Notes: generated from the letters alone by a model not told the origin. Counted from the first letter of the stretch, positions 1 to 9,047 are shown. The stretch is DNA of 51,677 nt from Paenibacillus jilunlii (GCF_900102965.1 NZ_FNGM01000033.1:1-51677); one strand, 5' to 3'. Translations and numbers: made by a program.

Positions 1-219
1 GCCTTTCATCCCAAGCCCAGGAGGGCCAAGGAATTATCCGGTATTAGCTACCGTTTCCGGTAGTTATCCCAGTCTAGAGGGTAGGTTGCCTACGTGTTAC
101 TCACCCGTCCGCCGCTAAGCCAGGTTGGAAGCAAGCTTCCAACAAGACTCCGCTCGACTTGCATGTATTAGGCACGCCGCCAGCGTTCGTCCTGAGCCAG
201 GATCAAACTCTCCAATTAG
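1..219 (-). rRNA. 16S rRNA, 5' end (partial)
   Basis: The complement of the conserved 27F site (AGAGTTTGATCCTGGCTCAG) lies at about 192-211 and is followed, reading on the minus strand, by typical 16S 5'-domain sequence that runs off the left edge. Only about 220 of roughly 1,550 bases are present. The mature 5' end is placed about 8 bases before the 27F motif by analogy with known 16S genes. The gene follows bofA, the same position as rrnA in Bacillus subtilis. Confidence 0.97.
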
Positions 220-310
220 TATTGAAAAGAGCGATTGCTCATTTTGAAACATCTGACGAGAATTTGCATTCTCTAATTTTGGATCTCACTTGCGTGAAAT
301 CCCACTCACT

Positions 311-333
311 CGTTGTTCAGTTTTCAAAGATCA
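311..333 (-). promoter_or_regulatory. rRNA leader boxA-like element
   Basis: On the minus strand the 16S leader contains TCTTTGAAAACTGAAC, which resembles the boxA-type antitermination and processing sequence found in Firmicute rRNA leaders. It lies between the rRNA promoter and the 16S 5' end. The assignment is by resemblance only. Confidence 0.5.
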
Positions 334-377
334 ATGTCTTTTTCACTTCATCGTTGCTTGTCAGCAGCGACCTTTAT

Positions 378-430
378 AATATATCACAGCGCCTTCGTTT
401 TAGTCAAGCGTTTTTTTAATTTAATTTTTC
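378..430 (-). promoter_or_regulatory. rRNA operon promoter with UP-like element
   Basis: On the minus strand a -35 TTGACT (402-407) and a -10 TATATT (378-383) are separated by 18 bases. An A/T-only tract at 411-430 sits directly upstream of the -35, as expected for an UP element. This is the likely SigA promoter of the 16S operon. Positions 420-517, between it and bofA, hold no other recognised feature. Confidence 0.75.
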
Positions 431-517
431 GCTTGGCTTATCAGCAAGTTATCAAAGGATATCCTGCCCAAAGGGCCGAAACTTAATGTATCACAGATTC
501 AGAACTCGCGTCAACCT

Positions 518-784
518 TTAAAACAAAGTTATTTTCAAACCCATTAGCATCAGTACTCCCGGAAGTCCAAGAACCGTTACAGCGCCTATAGTTGCAGGGT
601 TCAGAGGAATATATATATCTGTCAGCAAACCCGAAAAATTCACTACATAAATGCCCAGCGCAGCCAAAAGGAGATGTGTGCCGAAGAGGCTGAGCCAAGC
701 CCAGCCCAATTTTTTTCTGAAAACAATAAGAAGTAATAAAAGTCCGGATACAACCAGCACTGCCAGCGCAGCCATTCTTAGCAT
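518..784 (-). CDS. bofA: BofA-type pro-SigK processing inhibitor
   Basis: An 88-residue membrane protein with two hydrophobic stretches (about residues 4-23 and 32-52) and the C-terminal signature LNPATIGAVTVLGLPGVLML typical of BofA. In Bacillus BofA is a mother-cell membrane protein that holds the SpoIVFB protease inactive and so delays pro-SigK cleavage during sporulation. The ATG has a good GGGAGG site seven bases upstream. It follows recR and yaaL and precedes a 16S gene, the same order as in B. subtilis. Length matches the family (about 87 residues). Confidence 0.9.
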   Translation of the reverse strand: MLRMAALAVLVVSGLLLLLIVFRKKLGWAWLSLFGTHLLLAALGIYVVNFSGLLTDIYIPLNPATIGAVTVLGLPGVLMLMGLKITLF

Positions 785-815
785 GATAATCCTCCCTTTT
801 TTCCATCAACGGATA

Positions 816-1064
816 TTAGAGCTGTGCGCGGTTAAGCCCCAGACTTTTGGCATGCTTCAGATGAATCTGATATTTGCGCTCTGCAGCTTCCAGAATATAT
901 ATGGCGTAATCGATCTGATCCTGTCCCTTCGCCTCATCAAACATCAGATACGCTCTCTCCCACTCGGAGTGCGCCTCTTGAACTTCGAGGAACACGCTCC
1001 AATGATCGTCTTCTATTCTTTTTTGCTCACCATCGGCCTGCCTCCTGATACTCCACCATCCCAT
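816..1064 (-). CDS. yaaL: YaaL-like DUF2508 protein
   Basis: An 82-residue charged protein of unknown function, recognised by its size, its helical acidic character and its place between recR and bofA. I chose the ATG at 1062-1064 (MGWWSIRR) because AAGGAGGAG lies just upstream. A longer frame to 1136 lacks a good ribosome binding site. It is probably cotranscribed with bofA, 31 bases downstream. A hairpin terminator at 1234-1261 separates it from recR. The family has no established biochemical role. Confidence 0.75.
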   Translation of the reverse strand: MGWWSIRRQADGEQKRIEDDHWSVFLEVQEAHSEWERAYLMFDEAKGQDQIDYAIYILEAAERKYQIHLKHAKSLGLNRAQL

Positions 1065-1233
1065 TTCAGACTCCTCCTTATATGAATAAGTTCCGGGCAT
1101 AGCACTCAATTCACACCCTCGTATATTCTCATTCATATCGAAACAGGGACAAACTTAGAACCAGTGCGGTGGCAAAATAAGCGGAAATTATCTGCACGGA
1201 ATATTCTCCGCCTTAAAAAACCCGAAATTCAGC

Positions 1234-1261
1234 AAAAAAAGGAGCCCCATGGGCTCCTTTG
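1234..1261 (-). terminator. Intrinsic terminator after recR
   Basis: On the minus strand AAAGGAGCCC, CAT, GGGCTCCTTT forms a 10-bp perfect stem followed by a run of T. It lies 28 bases past the recR stop and should end the dnaX-ebfC-recR transcript. Confidence 0.85.
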
Positions 1262-1288
1262 TATGAACTGATATTGCGCCTAAGCTGC

Positions 1289-1888
1289 TTAGAACAGCTC
1301 ACGGCGGCCCTCGAGGGCCTTGGACAAGGTTACCTCATCCGCATACTCCAAGTCGCCGCCTACAGGCAGCCCGTGGGCTATCCTGGTGATTTTGATCTCG
1401 AAAGGCCGAACCAGGCGGGAGATATACATAGCTGTGGCTTCACCCTCAATATTGGGGTTGGTGGCCATAATAAGCTCCTTCACTTTCTCATCACTCAGAC
1501 GGGTCAGCAGCTCCTTCAGACGGATATCATCCGGACCTATGCCCTCCATTGGTGAAATCGCCCCTTGCAGCACATGGTAATAGCCGTCGAATTCCTTGGT
1601 CCGTTCAATAGCCACCAGGTCTTTGGAATCCTGGACTACACAGATTACGGAGGCATCGCGGGTTTTGTCCTGACAGATCCGGCAGGGATCGGTATCCGTA
1701 ATATTGCAGCAGACCGAACAGTAATGAAGATTGCGTTTGACGCTTACCAGGGCCTTGGCAAAATCAATAACCTCGTCTTCCTTCATATTCAGCACATGAA
1801 AAGCAAGCCGGGCGGCTGACTTCGGGCCAATTCCGGGCAAACGCGTAAACGCTTCGATCAGCTTGGCTAGCGGTTCTGGATAATACAA
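1289..1888 (-). CDS. recR: Recombination mediator protein RecR
   Basis: A 199-residue RecR (B. subtilis about 198). It has an N-terminal helix-hairpin-helix (LPGIGPKSAARLAF, about residues 17-30), a four-cysteine zinc finger (C57, C60, C69, C72) and a Toprim domain from about residue 80. RecR acts with RecF and RecO to load RecA on gapped DNA. The start codon is TTG at 1886-1888 with AAGGAG nine bases upstream; the second residue onward (YYPEPL) matches the family start. It is 36 bases downstream of ebfC, in the classic dnaX-ebfC-recR arrangement. Confidence 0.96.
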   Translation of the reverse strand: MYYPEPLAKLIEAFTRLPGIGPKSAARLAFHVLNMKEDEVIDFAKALVSVKRNLHYCSVCCNITDTDPCRICQDKTRDASVICVVQDSKDLVAIERTKEFDGYYHVLQGAISPMEGIGPDDIRLKELLTRLSDEKVKELIMATNPNIEGEATAMYISRLVRPFEIKITRIAHGLPVGGDLEYADEVTLSKALEGRRELF

Positions 1889-1924
1889 ATTAATGGTTCT
1901 CCTTTGGACTGGATGAAGTAAGGT

Positions 1925-2236
1925 CTAGAACAAGCCAGGGATCTTCATTCCTCCAGTAAATTTACCCATATCATTATTGGCCAGCTCTTCCGCTTGGGTA
2001 AGAGCATCATTTACCGCAGTAATCACTAGGTCCTGCAGCATTTCGATATCATCGGGATCCACAGCCTCAGGTTTGATCTGGATCGAGAGCAGCTTTTTGT
2101 GGCCGTTGACTTGAACGGTTACCACACCTCCGCCGGATGATCCTTCAATAGTCTTGCTGCCCAGTTCCTCTTGGGCTTTGAGCATTTGCTCCTGCATTTT
2201 TTTGACCTGCTTCATCATTTGGTTCATATTGTTCAT
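1925..2236 (-). CDS. ebfC: YbaB/EbfC nucleoid-associated protein
   Basis: A 103-residue small DNA-binding protein of the YbaB/EbfC family (YaaK in Bacillus). The N terminus is a methionine- and glutamine-rich amphipathic helix (MNNMNQMMKQVKKMQEQM), followed by a glycine-rich turn and a beta segment, as is usual. Family members form dimers that bind DNA with little sequence preference. The gene lies between dnaX and recR, 46 bases after dnaX, in a conserved operon. An ATG with GGAG upstream sets the start. Confidence 0.95.
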   Translation of the reverse strand: MNNMNQMMKQVKKMQEQMLKAQEELGSKTIEGSSGGGVVTVQVNGHKKLLSIQIKPEAVDPDDIEMLQDLVITAVNDALTQAEELANNDMGKFTGGMKIPGLF

Positions 2237-2282
2237 ACATCGTCTCTCCTTTGGAATGCGCGCTTGGCGCTAATAGGCTTAA

Positions 2283-4052
2283 CTATTCTTTTATGACAAC
2301 GAGGTCTTCTCCAAAGAGCTGGATCGCCTCGTCAATCCATGGTTCAGTCCGGGTATCCCCGGTTTCGTGTTCATGCTCCAATTGAAGCTCTTCTGTACCG
2401 GTCTGCGCAGCTGTCTTCGTTGCAGCCTCGTTCCAGTCGCGGAGCATCATGGTCACAAGCCGGTAGGGTTTGCCCAGGCGGGCCGCAAACACGTTCTCAA
2501 TTACCTGTCTGTTCGCAGGTTTCTCAGTAGTATCACGGTGAATCGTATTCTTAAAGGCAACCAGCACGGCATCTTCCATAACAGCCACAGGCTCTCCGTC
2601 GACAAACCATGCGTGAACCGTGACCTTCTCTTCCTTTACACCCTGCAGGACAACACTCCACTTCTTATACACTTCCGCAAAGTCGGGGCTGTCCTTGCCC
2701 GCAATAAACTTATCCAGCTGCGGCGGCAGCTTGGAAGGAGAGGATACCCGCGGCGCAGGCGCCTGGGCAGGCTGTCTGCCTGGATTCCCCTGCTCCCCGC
2801 GTCCTCCACCGGACATGGCGCCGGATTGCATAGCCTGCTCCAGCTTCTTCTCCAAGGCAGCAATCTGCCGTTTGAGAAGTTCCAGTTCACCAGAGTCCAC
2901 AGCTGCAGCATTGCCGCTAATTACATTGGAAGAAGCCGCCTGCGGAGCGGTCCCGTTCTGCTCTTGTTGCTGCAGGCTGCACAGTTTCATCAGCGCTACT
3001 TCGAACAAGGTTTGCGGATGAGTTGCGTACTTCATCTCACCCAGATAACGGGTCAGCGTCTCTACGATTAAAAACAGCCGGTCCCGGGTGAATGCCGCCG
3101 CCATATCACGGAATTCTGTCGGATTCAGTACACGATCCGTTAGTTGATCGGCTCCCGGCACCATCTTGATCATAAGTAAATCACGGAAATAATACAGCAG
3201 GTTCTCCAGACATTTATCAGCACTTTTGCCTTCATGCATAAGCTGCTCGACCAGCTCCAGAAGCAGTCCCATATCCCCTTCCAGAATGGCTGTGGCCAGG
3301 CGTGCAAACTGTTCGGAAGGAATCCCTCCTGTCATGCCCAGCACTTGCTGATAGGTGACCTGGCCATCTGTAAAGGAAGAAATCTGGTCCAGTATACTGA
3401 GCGCATCGCGCATTCCGCCATCGGAAAGCCGGGCAATATACTGCAGCGCATCTGCGTCAGCGGAAATCCCTTCCTTCTGGCAGATCGCTGTTAAGTGAGC
3501 TGCCTGCTCTTCCAGTGACACCCGGCGAAAATCAAAACGCTGGCAGCGGGAAATAATCGTTGCCGGCAATTTATGCGGCTCCGTGGTCGCCAGAATAAAC
3601 ATTACATGGGGAGGCGGCTCCTCCAGCGTCTTCAGCAGCGCATTAAAAGCTTCTGTAGTCAGCATATGCACTTCATCAATGATATACACTTTACGGCGGA
3701 CTTCGGTAGGCGCATATTTCACCTTGTCCCGGAGATCACGTATCTCTTCCACGCCCCGGTTCGACGCTGCGTCAATCTCCTGCACATCCATGACATTCCC
3801 TGCGGTGATCCGCAGACAGGATGGGCATTCATTGCACGGCTCAGCGCCCTCGCTGCGCTCGCAATTGACTGCTTTGGCGAGCACTTTGGCGGCACTTGTC
3901 TTGCCTGTACCCCGCGGTCCACTGAACAGATAGGCATGTGAAACCCGCTGTTCACGAATTGCATTCTGCAGCGTCTGAATAATGTGCTGTTGTCCTACCA
4001 TGTCATGAAACGACTGCGGCCGCCAGGCACGGTACAGCGCGATATGTTCCAC
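2283..4052 (-). CDS. dnaX: DNA polymerase III subunits gamma/tau
   Basis: A 589-residue clamp-loader ATPase. The AAA+ domain shows Walker A GPRGTGKTS (about residues 45-53), a zinc-binding set C64, C73, C76, C79, Walker B IIDEVHML (about 127-134) and an SRC sensor motif. A proline- and glycine-rich linker (about 420-450) leads to a C-terminal tau domain. DnaX loads the beta clamp and connects polymerase to helicase. The start is GTG at 4050-4052. I see no programmed frameshift signal, so it probably makes tau only. Confidence 0.97.
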   Translation of the reverse strand: MEHIALYRAWRPQSFHDMVGQQHIIQTLQNAIREQRVSHAYLFSGPRGTGKTSAAKVLAKAVNCERSEGAEPCNECPSCLRITAGNVMDVQEIDAASNRGVEEIRDLRDKVKYAPTEVRRKVYIIDEVHMLTTEAFNALLKTLEEPPPHVMFILATTEPHKLPATIISRCQRFDFRRVSLEEQAAHLTAICQKEGISADADALQYIARLSDGGMRDALSILDQISSFTDGQVTYQQVLGMTGGIPSEQFARLATAILEGDMGLLLELVEQLMHEGKSADKCLENLLYYFRDLLMIKMVPGADQLTDRVLNPTEFRDMAAAFTRDRLFLIVETLTRYLGEMKYATHPQTLFEVALMKLCSLQQQEQNGTAPQAASSNVISGNAAAVDSGELELLKRQIAALEKKLEQAMQSGAMSGGGRGEQGNPGRQPAQAPAPRVSSPSKLPPQLDKFIAGKDSPDFAEVYKKWSVVLQGVKEEKVTVHAWFVDGEPVAVMEDAVLVAFKNTIHRDTTEKPANRQVIENVFAARLGKPYRLVTMMLRDWNEAATKTAAQTGTEELQLEHEHETGDTRTEPWIDEAIQLFGEDLVVIKE

Positions 4053-4103
4053 TATGCATTACCCTCTCTTAGGCTGCCGCTTTCGGCAATTTGTCGCTAA
4101 TTT

Positions 4104-4132
4104 ATTATACTATATACACTAGGCTTTGACCA
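4104..4132 (-). promoter_or_regulatory. Likely dnaX operon promoter
   Basis: On the minus strand a -35 TGGTCA (4127-4132) and a perfect -10 TATAAT (4104-4109) are separated by 17 bases. The site is about 50 bases upstream of the dnaX GTG and just past the presumed ffs terminator. Confidence 0.6.
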
Positions 4133-4136
4133 AAAA

Positions 4137-4168
4137 CAAAAAAGCATCTCCGCCTGCGGCAAAGATAC
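4137..4168 (-). terminator. Terminator of the SRP RNA gene
   Basis: On the minus strand an 11-bp stem with G-T wobbles and a GCA loop is followed by TTTTTTG. It lies about 20 bases beyond the presumed SRP RNA 3' end and upstream of the dnaX promoter. Confidence 0.65.
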
Positions 4169-4187
4169 TGTTATGGATAATATGTAA

Positions 4188-4462
4188 AACCGCGCACCTG
4201 TTATTGATGGCTGCGATCCAAGCGGCAACCCTACAACACTGCTCGGGCTAGGCCACCCTCCGGCACAAGAGTAAACTTACTTATGGCTGCTTCCTTCCGG
4301 ACCTGACCAGGTTCATAAGCACTCATTGCGGAGGACCCAACCGTCAACACAGCCCGTAGGAACCAAGGCCTCACATCGACAGCACCTCTAACAGGAATTC
4401 AACCTCGCTACAGCGGATTGCGAGTTACAGGGCACCGCTACCTCCCCGTCTAGCACGGCGAA
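4188..4462 (-). ncRNA. ffs: Signal recognition particle RNA (large, Alu-containing)
   Basis: On the minus strand the S-domain core GGTCCGGAAGGAAGCAGCC is present, with the flanking GAACCTGGTCA helix. The 5' part carries GGGGAGGTAGCGGTGCCCTG, typical of the Alu domain of Bacillus-type scRNA. The 5' GCCGTGC can pair with the 3' GCGCGGT, which sets the ends and gives about 275 nucleotides, close to the 271 of B. subtilis. The RNA binds Ffh and directs membrane-protein targeting. It sits just upstream of dnaX as in B. subtilis. Confidence 0.95.
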
Positions 4463-4466
4463 GATA

Positions 4467-4495
4467 AGTATAGCTCACGGACGGGCAAAAATCAA
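4467..4495 (-). promoter_or_regulatory. SRP RNA promoter
   Basis: On the minus strand a -35 TTGATT (4490-4495) and a -10 TATACT (4467-4472) are separated by 17 bases. This places the transcription start within a few bases of the predicted SRP RNA 5' end. Confidence 0.75.
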
Positions 4496-4512
4496 CTCCA
4501 GATAAAGGATAA

Positions 4513-4535
4513 GCCCCCGGCACATGTCCGGGGGC
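4513..4535 (-). terminator. GC-rich hairpin after rpmE
   Basis: GCCCCCGG and CCGGGGGC form a strong 8-bp stem 35 bases past rpmE. The following minus-strand sequence is T-rich but not a clean T run, so termination is likely rather than certain. Confidence 0.45.
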
Positions 4536-4569
4536 CGGTATGATCCATAACTGCTAGAGTGCAAATGGA

Positions 4570-4767
4570 TTAGATACCATATTTTTTCTTGAATTTATCA
4601 ACACGGCCGCCGGCATCCATGAACTTCTGCTTACCCGTGAAGAATGGGTGGCAGCTGGAGCAAATTTCGACACGCAGTTCTGGCTTTACAGAACCGGTCT
4701 CAAAGGTATTGCCACACGCACAGGTCACCTTGGATACATTGTACTTGGGTTGAATTGCTGATTGCAT
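4570..4767 (-). CDS. rpmE: Ribosomal protein bL31, zinc-binding form
   Basis: A 65-residue large-subunit ribosomal protein. It keeps the four zinc ligands C16, C18, C36 and C39, so it is the C+ RpmE form rather than the zinc-independent YtiA type. The C terminus VDKFKKKYG is typical. In Bacillus the C+ form is used when zinc is sufficient and is replaced by YtiA under zinc limitation. It follows rho and the radical SAM gene on the same strand; rho-rpmE adjacency is also seen in B. subtilis. Confidence 0.95.
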   Translation of the reverse strand: MQSAIQPKYNVSKVTCACGNTFETGSVKPELRVEICSSCHPFFTGKQKFMDAGGRVDKFKKKYGI

Positions 4768-4884
4768 ATAAACCTCACCTCTCGTGCCCTAAGCCTCATG
4801 CGGACTTAGAGTTATTCAATATCTAAGCGGTATTTTAGCACGAAAGGATAGACTCTGCAATATATCTGATTCCGCTTATGAATA

Positions 4885-6162
4885 CTATATTTTCACCCGC
4901 CGCTGCTTGGCCCGGGCCAAATCTGCAGGCGGCACATGAGTATACGATCCTATGACAACATCCGGAAGTTCTTCACGAAAGATCTCCAGCATGGTTTTCA
5001 TTCCCAGAATCTCTCCCTGAGCCGGAGGTATTAATTCCAGGTAGCTCTCCGGGTCAATATTGAGGTTCCGCATTTGTATCAGCTTCAGATCTGTACGCCT
5101 AACGAATTCCACCATCGCCTCAATCTCCTCTTCGCGGTCCGTAACCCCCGGAAAGATCAGGTAATTGATCGATGTATACACACCCTGTGAAGCTGCATAT
5201 TTCAGGGACTTCTCCACATTAGCCAACGTGTAGCCACGGGGTTTGTAATAAGCGTTGTAGTGGTCATCCAGCGCGCTGATTGTGCTGACACGCATTAAAT
5301 CCAGTCCGGCGTCAACGATACCGCGGATATGGTCGCTTAGCCCGGCATTTGTATTGATGTTGATGTAGCCCATATCCGTAATGGAACGGACTTCACGAAT
5401 CGCTTCGATAATAAGCTTCGCTTGAGTAGATGGTTCACCTTCGCAGCCCTGGCCGAAGCTGATAATAGACTGGGGTGTTTTCAGATGCTCCAGCATTACC
5501 TCTGAAATCTCATTCACCGTAGGGCGAAAGTTCATTCGCGTCTGCGGAGAAACAAAACCGCTGTCATCCGGCTGTTCAGAAATACAGCCGAAACATCCGG
5601 CATTGCAGGAATAGGAAACAGGAACCGCTCCCTCCCATCGCCCCAAAAAGGTATTGGAAGAGGTCAGACATTCATAGCCAAGTGCACAATTAGACAGGTG
5701 GTCATAAAGGCGGTTCTCCGGGTACTTGGCAGTTAAGCTGCCCACCCCAGCTTCAACATCCTCCCGGTCACAGTTAAGCGGATTCCATTGCTCGGGATCA
5801 TCGGTAAGATCTGCGGCCACATAGAAGCCGCCATCCTTCCACACTACTGCGGAATAGCCGAAAAGTGGAAGCTTATACGATTTATCTGTCTTGACGTACC
5901 CGGGAAGACACAGACGGGTAAAGCCCTGCGGCAGCAATGCTCCTACCGCCTGCGACCCTTCAGGCAACGGCAGCATTTCACCTGTCTTAGGGTTCATACC
6001 CACTGCGCGCGTATTAGGCAGCCCTACCAGGGTGGCCCCTTCAGGCAGCGGTATCAGCTCTTCCTCCAGCATCTCAACAATCATATCCCCGCTGCGGGCC
6101 AGACCATACAGTTCGGAATGGTCATATACGTTTCCTTGTTCATCGGCATATACCAAATACAT
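4885..6162 (-). CDS. Radical SAM protein of unknown substrate
   Basis: A 425-residue protein with a radical SAM iron-sulfur motif CNAGCFGC (C186, C190, C193; spacing CX3CX2C). About 180 residues of uncharacterised N-terminal sequence precede it, with extra cysteines (C85, C131, C159, C165). The downstream part has GQGCEGEP, a plausible SAM-binding glycine motif, and a barrel-like NYLIFPGVTD segment. The start lies 25 bases after rho, so the two are probably cotranscribed. The substrate cannot be told from sequence. The extra cysteines could suggest an auxiliary cluster or zinc site, but I see no SPASM signature at the C terminus. Confidence 0.8.
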   Translation of the reverse strand: MYLVYADEQGNVYDHSELYGLARSGDMIVEMLEEELIPLPEGATLVGLPNTRAVGMNPKTGEMLPLPEGSQAVGALLPQGFTRLCLPGYVKTDKSYKLPLFGYSAVVWKDGGFYVAADLTDDPEQWNPLNCDREDVEAGVGSLTAKYPENRLYDHLSNCALGYECLTSSNTFLGRWEGAVPVSYSCNAGCFGCISEQPDDSGFVSPQTRMNFRPTVNEISEVMLEHLKTPQSIISFGQGCEGEPSTQAKLIIEAIREVRSITDMGYININTNAGLSDHIRGIVDAGLDLMRVSTISALDDHYNAYYKPRGYTLANVEKSLKYAASQGVYTSINYLIFPGVTDREEEIEAMVEFVRRTDLKLIQMRNLNIDPESYLELIPPAQGEILGMKTMLEIFREELPDVVIGSYTHVPPADLARAKQRRVKI

Positions 6163-6187
6163 GTTAGTCTCCTCTTATAATCGTTTC

Positions 6188-7546
6188 TCAGGTGGTAGGC
6201 ACAGAAGGCGTCTTCGGCCGGGATGTCCGGCGTGCGGACGAGCCGCTGTTCGAGGTTCCGCCATTGCTTGCCGTTCCGCTTGGAGACGAAGATTCCTTAT
6301 TCCCCGCAACATCAAAAGAGGCCAGGAATTCGGCATTCGTCTTGCTGTCACGCAGTTTTTTGAGGAAGCCTTCCACAAAATCGTAGGACTCGTTCATATT
6401 TTTGCGAATCGCCCAAATGGTGTCCAGCTCTTCCTTGCTCAGCAGCACCTCTTCGCGGCGCGTGCCGGAACGGCGGATATCGATGGCCGGGAAAATGCGG
6501 CGTTCTGCCAGCTTGCGGTCCAAATGAAGCTCCATGTTCCCTGTGCCCTTAAATTCTTCATAGATAATATCATCCATCCGTGAACCGGTATCAATAAGCG
6601 CTGTTGCGAGTATGGTCAGACTTCCGCCTTCCTCGACATTCCGCGCAGACCCAAAAAACCGTTTGGGACGATGGAAAGCAGCCGGGTCAATCCCGCCGCT
6701 CAGTGTACGACCGGATGGAGGCACAACCAAGTTGTAGGCACGCGCCAGCCGGGTAATGCTATCCAGCAAAATGACAACATCCTTCTTATGCTCAACTAAA
6801 CGCAAAGCCCGCTGCAATACAAGCTCGGCTACTTTGATATGGTTCTCCGGAAGCTCATCAAAGGTAGATGCCACAACTTCGCCCTTCACAGAACGCTGCA
6901 TATCCGTTACTTCCTCGGGACGTTCATCAATCAGCAATACGAACAGAGCAATTTCAGGATTGTTAGTGGAAATGCTGTTGGCAATTTCTTTTAGGAGGAG
7001 CGTTTTCCCTGCTTTGGGAGGTGCTACAATCAAACCGCGCTGCCCCAGACCAACAGGAGCAAGTAAATCCATGATTCGGGTAGACAAGTGTGTAGGGGAT
7101 GTTTCAAGCGGCAGCTTATCTTGCGGATAAAGAGGTGTTAGCGCCGGAAAATGCAAACGCTCTGCTGCACTGGCAGGATTCTCGCCGTTGACGGCGTTGA
7201 CTTGAAGCAATCCAAAGTAGCGTTCATTCTCTTTGGGAGTACGGCATTTGCCGGAGACCAGATCGCCGCTTCTGAGATCAAACTTGCGAATCTGGGAAGC
7301 TGAGATATAAATATCTTCCGCGCTGGGCAAATAGTTAATCGGCCTTAGAAAACCATAGCCCTCAGGCAAAATTTCGAGCACACCTTCCATAAACATGAGC
7401 CCGCTCTGTTCCGCCTGGGCCCGGAGGATGGCAAAAATCAGCTCCCGTTTTTTTAGCGTCCCGTAGTATGGAATCTGGTATTTTTTCGCCAGCTTATACA
7501 AATCGGTCAGCTTCATTTCTTCCAAATCGGAAATTTGAAGATCCAT
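6188..7546 (-). CDS. rho: Transcription termination factor Rho
   Basis: A 452-residue hexameric RNA-dependent ATPase. The N-terminal Rho-N and cold-shock RNA-binding domains cover about residues 1-125. Walker A APPKAGKT is at 175-182, and the Q-loop and R-loop region (VEHKKDVVILLDSITRLARA) follows. A low-complexity tail rich in S, G, T and R (about the last 35 residues) extends beyond the conserved core. It starts with ATG at 7544-7546. Downstream come the radical SAM gene and rpmE. The 168-base gap to murA holds no clear terminator. Confidence 0.97.
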   Translation of the reverse strand: MDLQISDLEEMKLTDLYKLAKKYQIPYYGTLKKRELIFAILRAQAEQSGLMFMEGVLEILPEGYGFLRPINYLPSAEDIYISASQIRKFDLRSGDLVSGKCRTPKENERYFGLLQVNAVNGENPASAAERLHFPALTPLYPQDKLPLETSPTHLSTRIMDLLAPVGLGQRGLIVAPPKAGKTLLLKEIANSISTNNPEIALFVLLIDERPEEVTDMQRSVKGEVVASTFDELPENHIKVAELVLQRALRLVEHKKDVVILLDSITRLARAYNLVVPPSGRTLSGGIDPAAFHRPKRFFGSARNVEEGGSLTILATALIDTGSRMDDIIYEEFKGTGNMELHLDRKLAERRIFPAIDIRRSGTRREEVLLSKEELDTIWAIRKNMNESYDFVEGFLKKLRDSKTNAEFLASFDVAGNKESSSPSGTASNGGTSNSGSSARRTSRPKTPSVPTT

Positions 7547-7714
7547 GTAATAACCACCTATTCAATTTTTATAATAATAAGTTCTTCTAGCAAGATAGAC
7601 GGGAAAATAGAAGTCTACTAAATTGCTTATTAGCATAGCATTACCCAATTTGGAAGGGAATATGCAGTTCGGGAGCAAAAAAACACCCCTTCCATGACAT
7701 CGGATAATCCTAAA

Positions 7715-8968
7715 TTATTCGTTCTCGCGCCATACATCGGCTCCCAAATTACGCAAGTTGCTAACCAGATTGTCGTAACCACGATCGATAAATTCCACAC
7801 CGGCAACCTCCGTAATCCCTTCCTCCACCGTGAGTCCGGCAATCACAAGTGCTGCGCCTGCACGCAGATCGGCAGCTTTGACCTTCGCAGCATTCAGCTT
7901 GCTTCCTTCAATAATGGCGGAACGTCCCTCGACACGGATTTTGGCGCCCATACGCACCAGTTCCGGCACATGCTTAAACCGGTTGCTGTATACAAAATCG
8001 CTGAGCACACTAACTCCCTCAGCTTGGGTAAGCATACTTGTCATTGGAGATTGTAAATCGGTGGCAAACCCGGGGTATATCAGTGCTTTTACATCAGCAT
8101 GCTCGTATTTGGCCTGGCCGATGACCCGGATGCTTTCATCCAGTTCTTCAATACTCACGCCCATCTCCAGAAGCTTGGCCGTCAGCGCCTCCAGATGCTT
8201 CGGGATCACATTATCTATCAATACATTGCCGCGCGTAGCTGCAGCAGCAATCATATACGTTCCAGCTTGAATACGGTCGGGAATGATGGAATGACGGCAG
8301 CCGTGCATTTCCGTGACACCTTCAATCCGGATCGTTTCAGTTCCCGCGCCCTTAATAACAGCGCCCATGGAGTTCAAGAGGGTTGCTACATCTATAATCT
8401 CAGGCTCTTTAGCCGCATTTTCAATAATTGTTGAGCCCTTGGCGCGTGAAGCCGCAAGCATAATGTTAATAGTGGCACCTACGCTGGAGACGTCCAAATA
8501 GATTTTGGCGCCGCGCAGTTCCTTGGCATACAAGTGAATAGAACCATGATCGTTGGTTACAGTCGCACCCAGCGCTTCAAAGCCCTTAATGTGCTGGTCA
8601 ATCGGACGGGGTTCAAAATTGCAGCCCCCGGGAAGACCAATCGTTGCCTCCTTAAATCTTCCAAGAAGCGCTCCCATCATATAATACGAGGCCCGGAGTT
8701 TCTTCACCGGTCCGTTAGGCATTGGAATGGATACGATACGGGAGGGATTTATTCTCATCTGGCTGCCTGTCCAGGAAACCGTGGCTCCAAGCTCCTCCAG
8801 AATTTCAGAGTATACTGCTACATCACTAAGGGACGGCAAGTTATCCAGAACAACTTCAGACTCGGCCAAAATCGCCGCAGGAATAAGCGCAATCGCACTA
8901 TTCTTCGCTCCACTGATGGTGACAACGCCTTCTAAAGGGCGTCCACCGCCAATCATTAATTTTTCCAT
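7715..8968 (-). CDS. murA: UDP-N-acetylglucosamine 1-carboxyvinyltransferase
   Basis: A 417-residue enolpyruvyl transferase, the first committed step of peptidoglycan precursor synthesis. The N-terminal GAKNSA motif (20-25) binds the nucleotide sugar. The catalytic loop GGCNFEPRP holds C116, the residue modified by fosfomycin. Length is normal (about 420). Its place between fba and rho matches the second Bacillus copy (murAB, also called murZ), so it may be the second paralogue of this genome. The start is ATG. Confidence 0.95.
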   Translation of the reverse strand: MEKLMIGGGRPLEGVVTISGAKNSAIALIPAAILAESEVVLDNLPSLSDVAVYSEILEELGATVSWTGSQMRINPSRIVSIPMPNGPVKKLRASYYMMGALLGRFKEATIGLPGGCNFEPRPIDQHIKGFEALGATVTNDHGSIHLYAKELRGAKIYLDVSSVGATINIMLAASRAKGSTIIENAAKEPEIIDVATLLNSMGAVIKGAGTETIRIEGVTEMHGCRHSIIPDRIQAGTYMIAAAATRGNVLIDNVIPKHLEALTAKLLEMGVSIEELDESIRVIGQAKYEHADVKALIYPGFATDLQSPMTSMLTQAEGVSVLSDFVYSNRFKHVPELVRMGAKIRVEGRSAIIEGSKLNAAKVKAADLRAGAALVIAGLTVEEGITEVAGVEFIDRGYDNLVSNLRNLGADVWRENE

Positions 8969-9047
8969 AAATTTATCCGGTTCCCCCTACGTGTATTGCA
9001 GCTTGCCCTGGCAATACCTGCTGTGGCTTTGTTGGTAATGAAGATTA

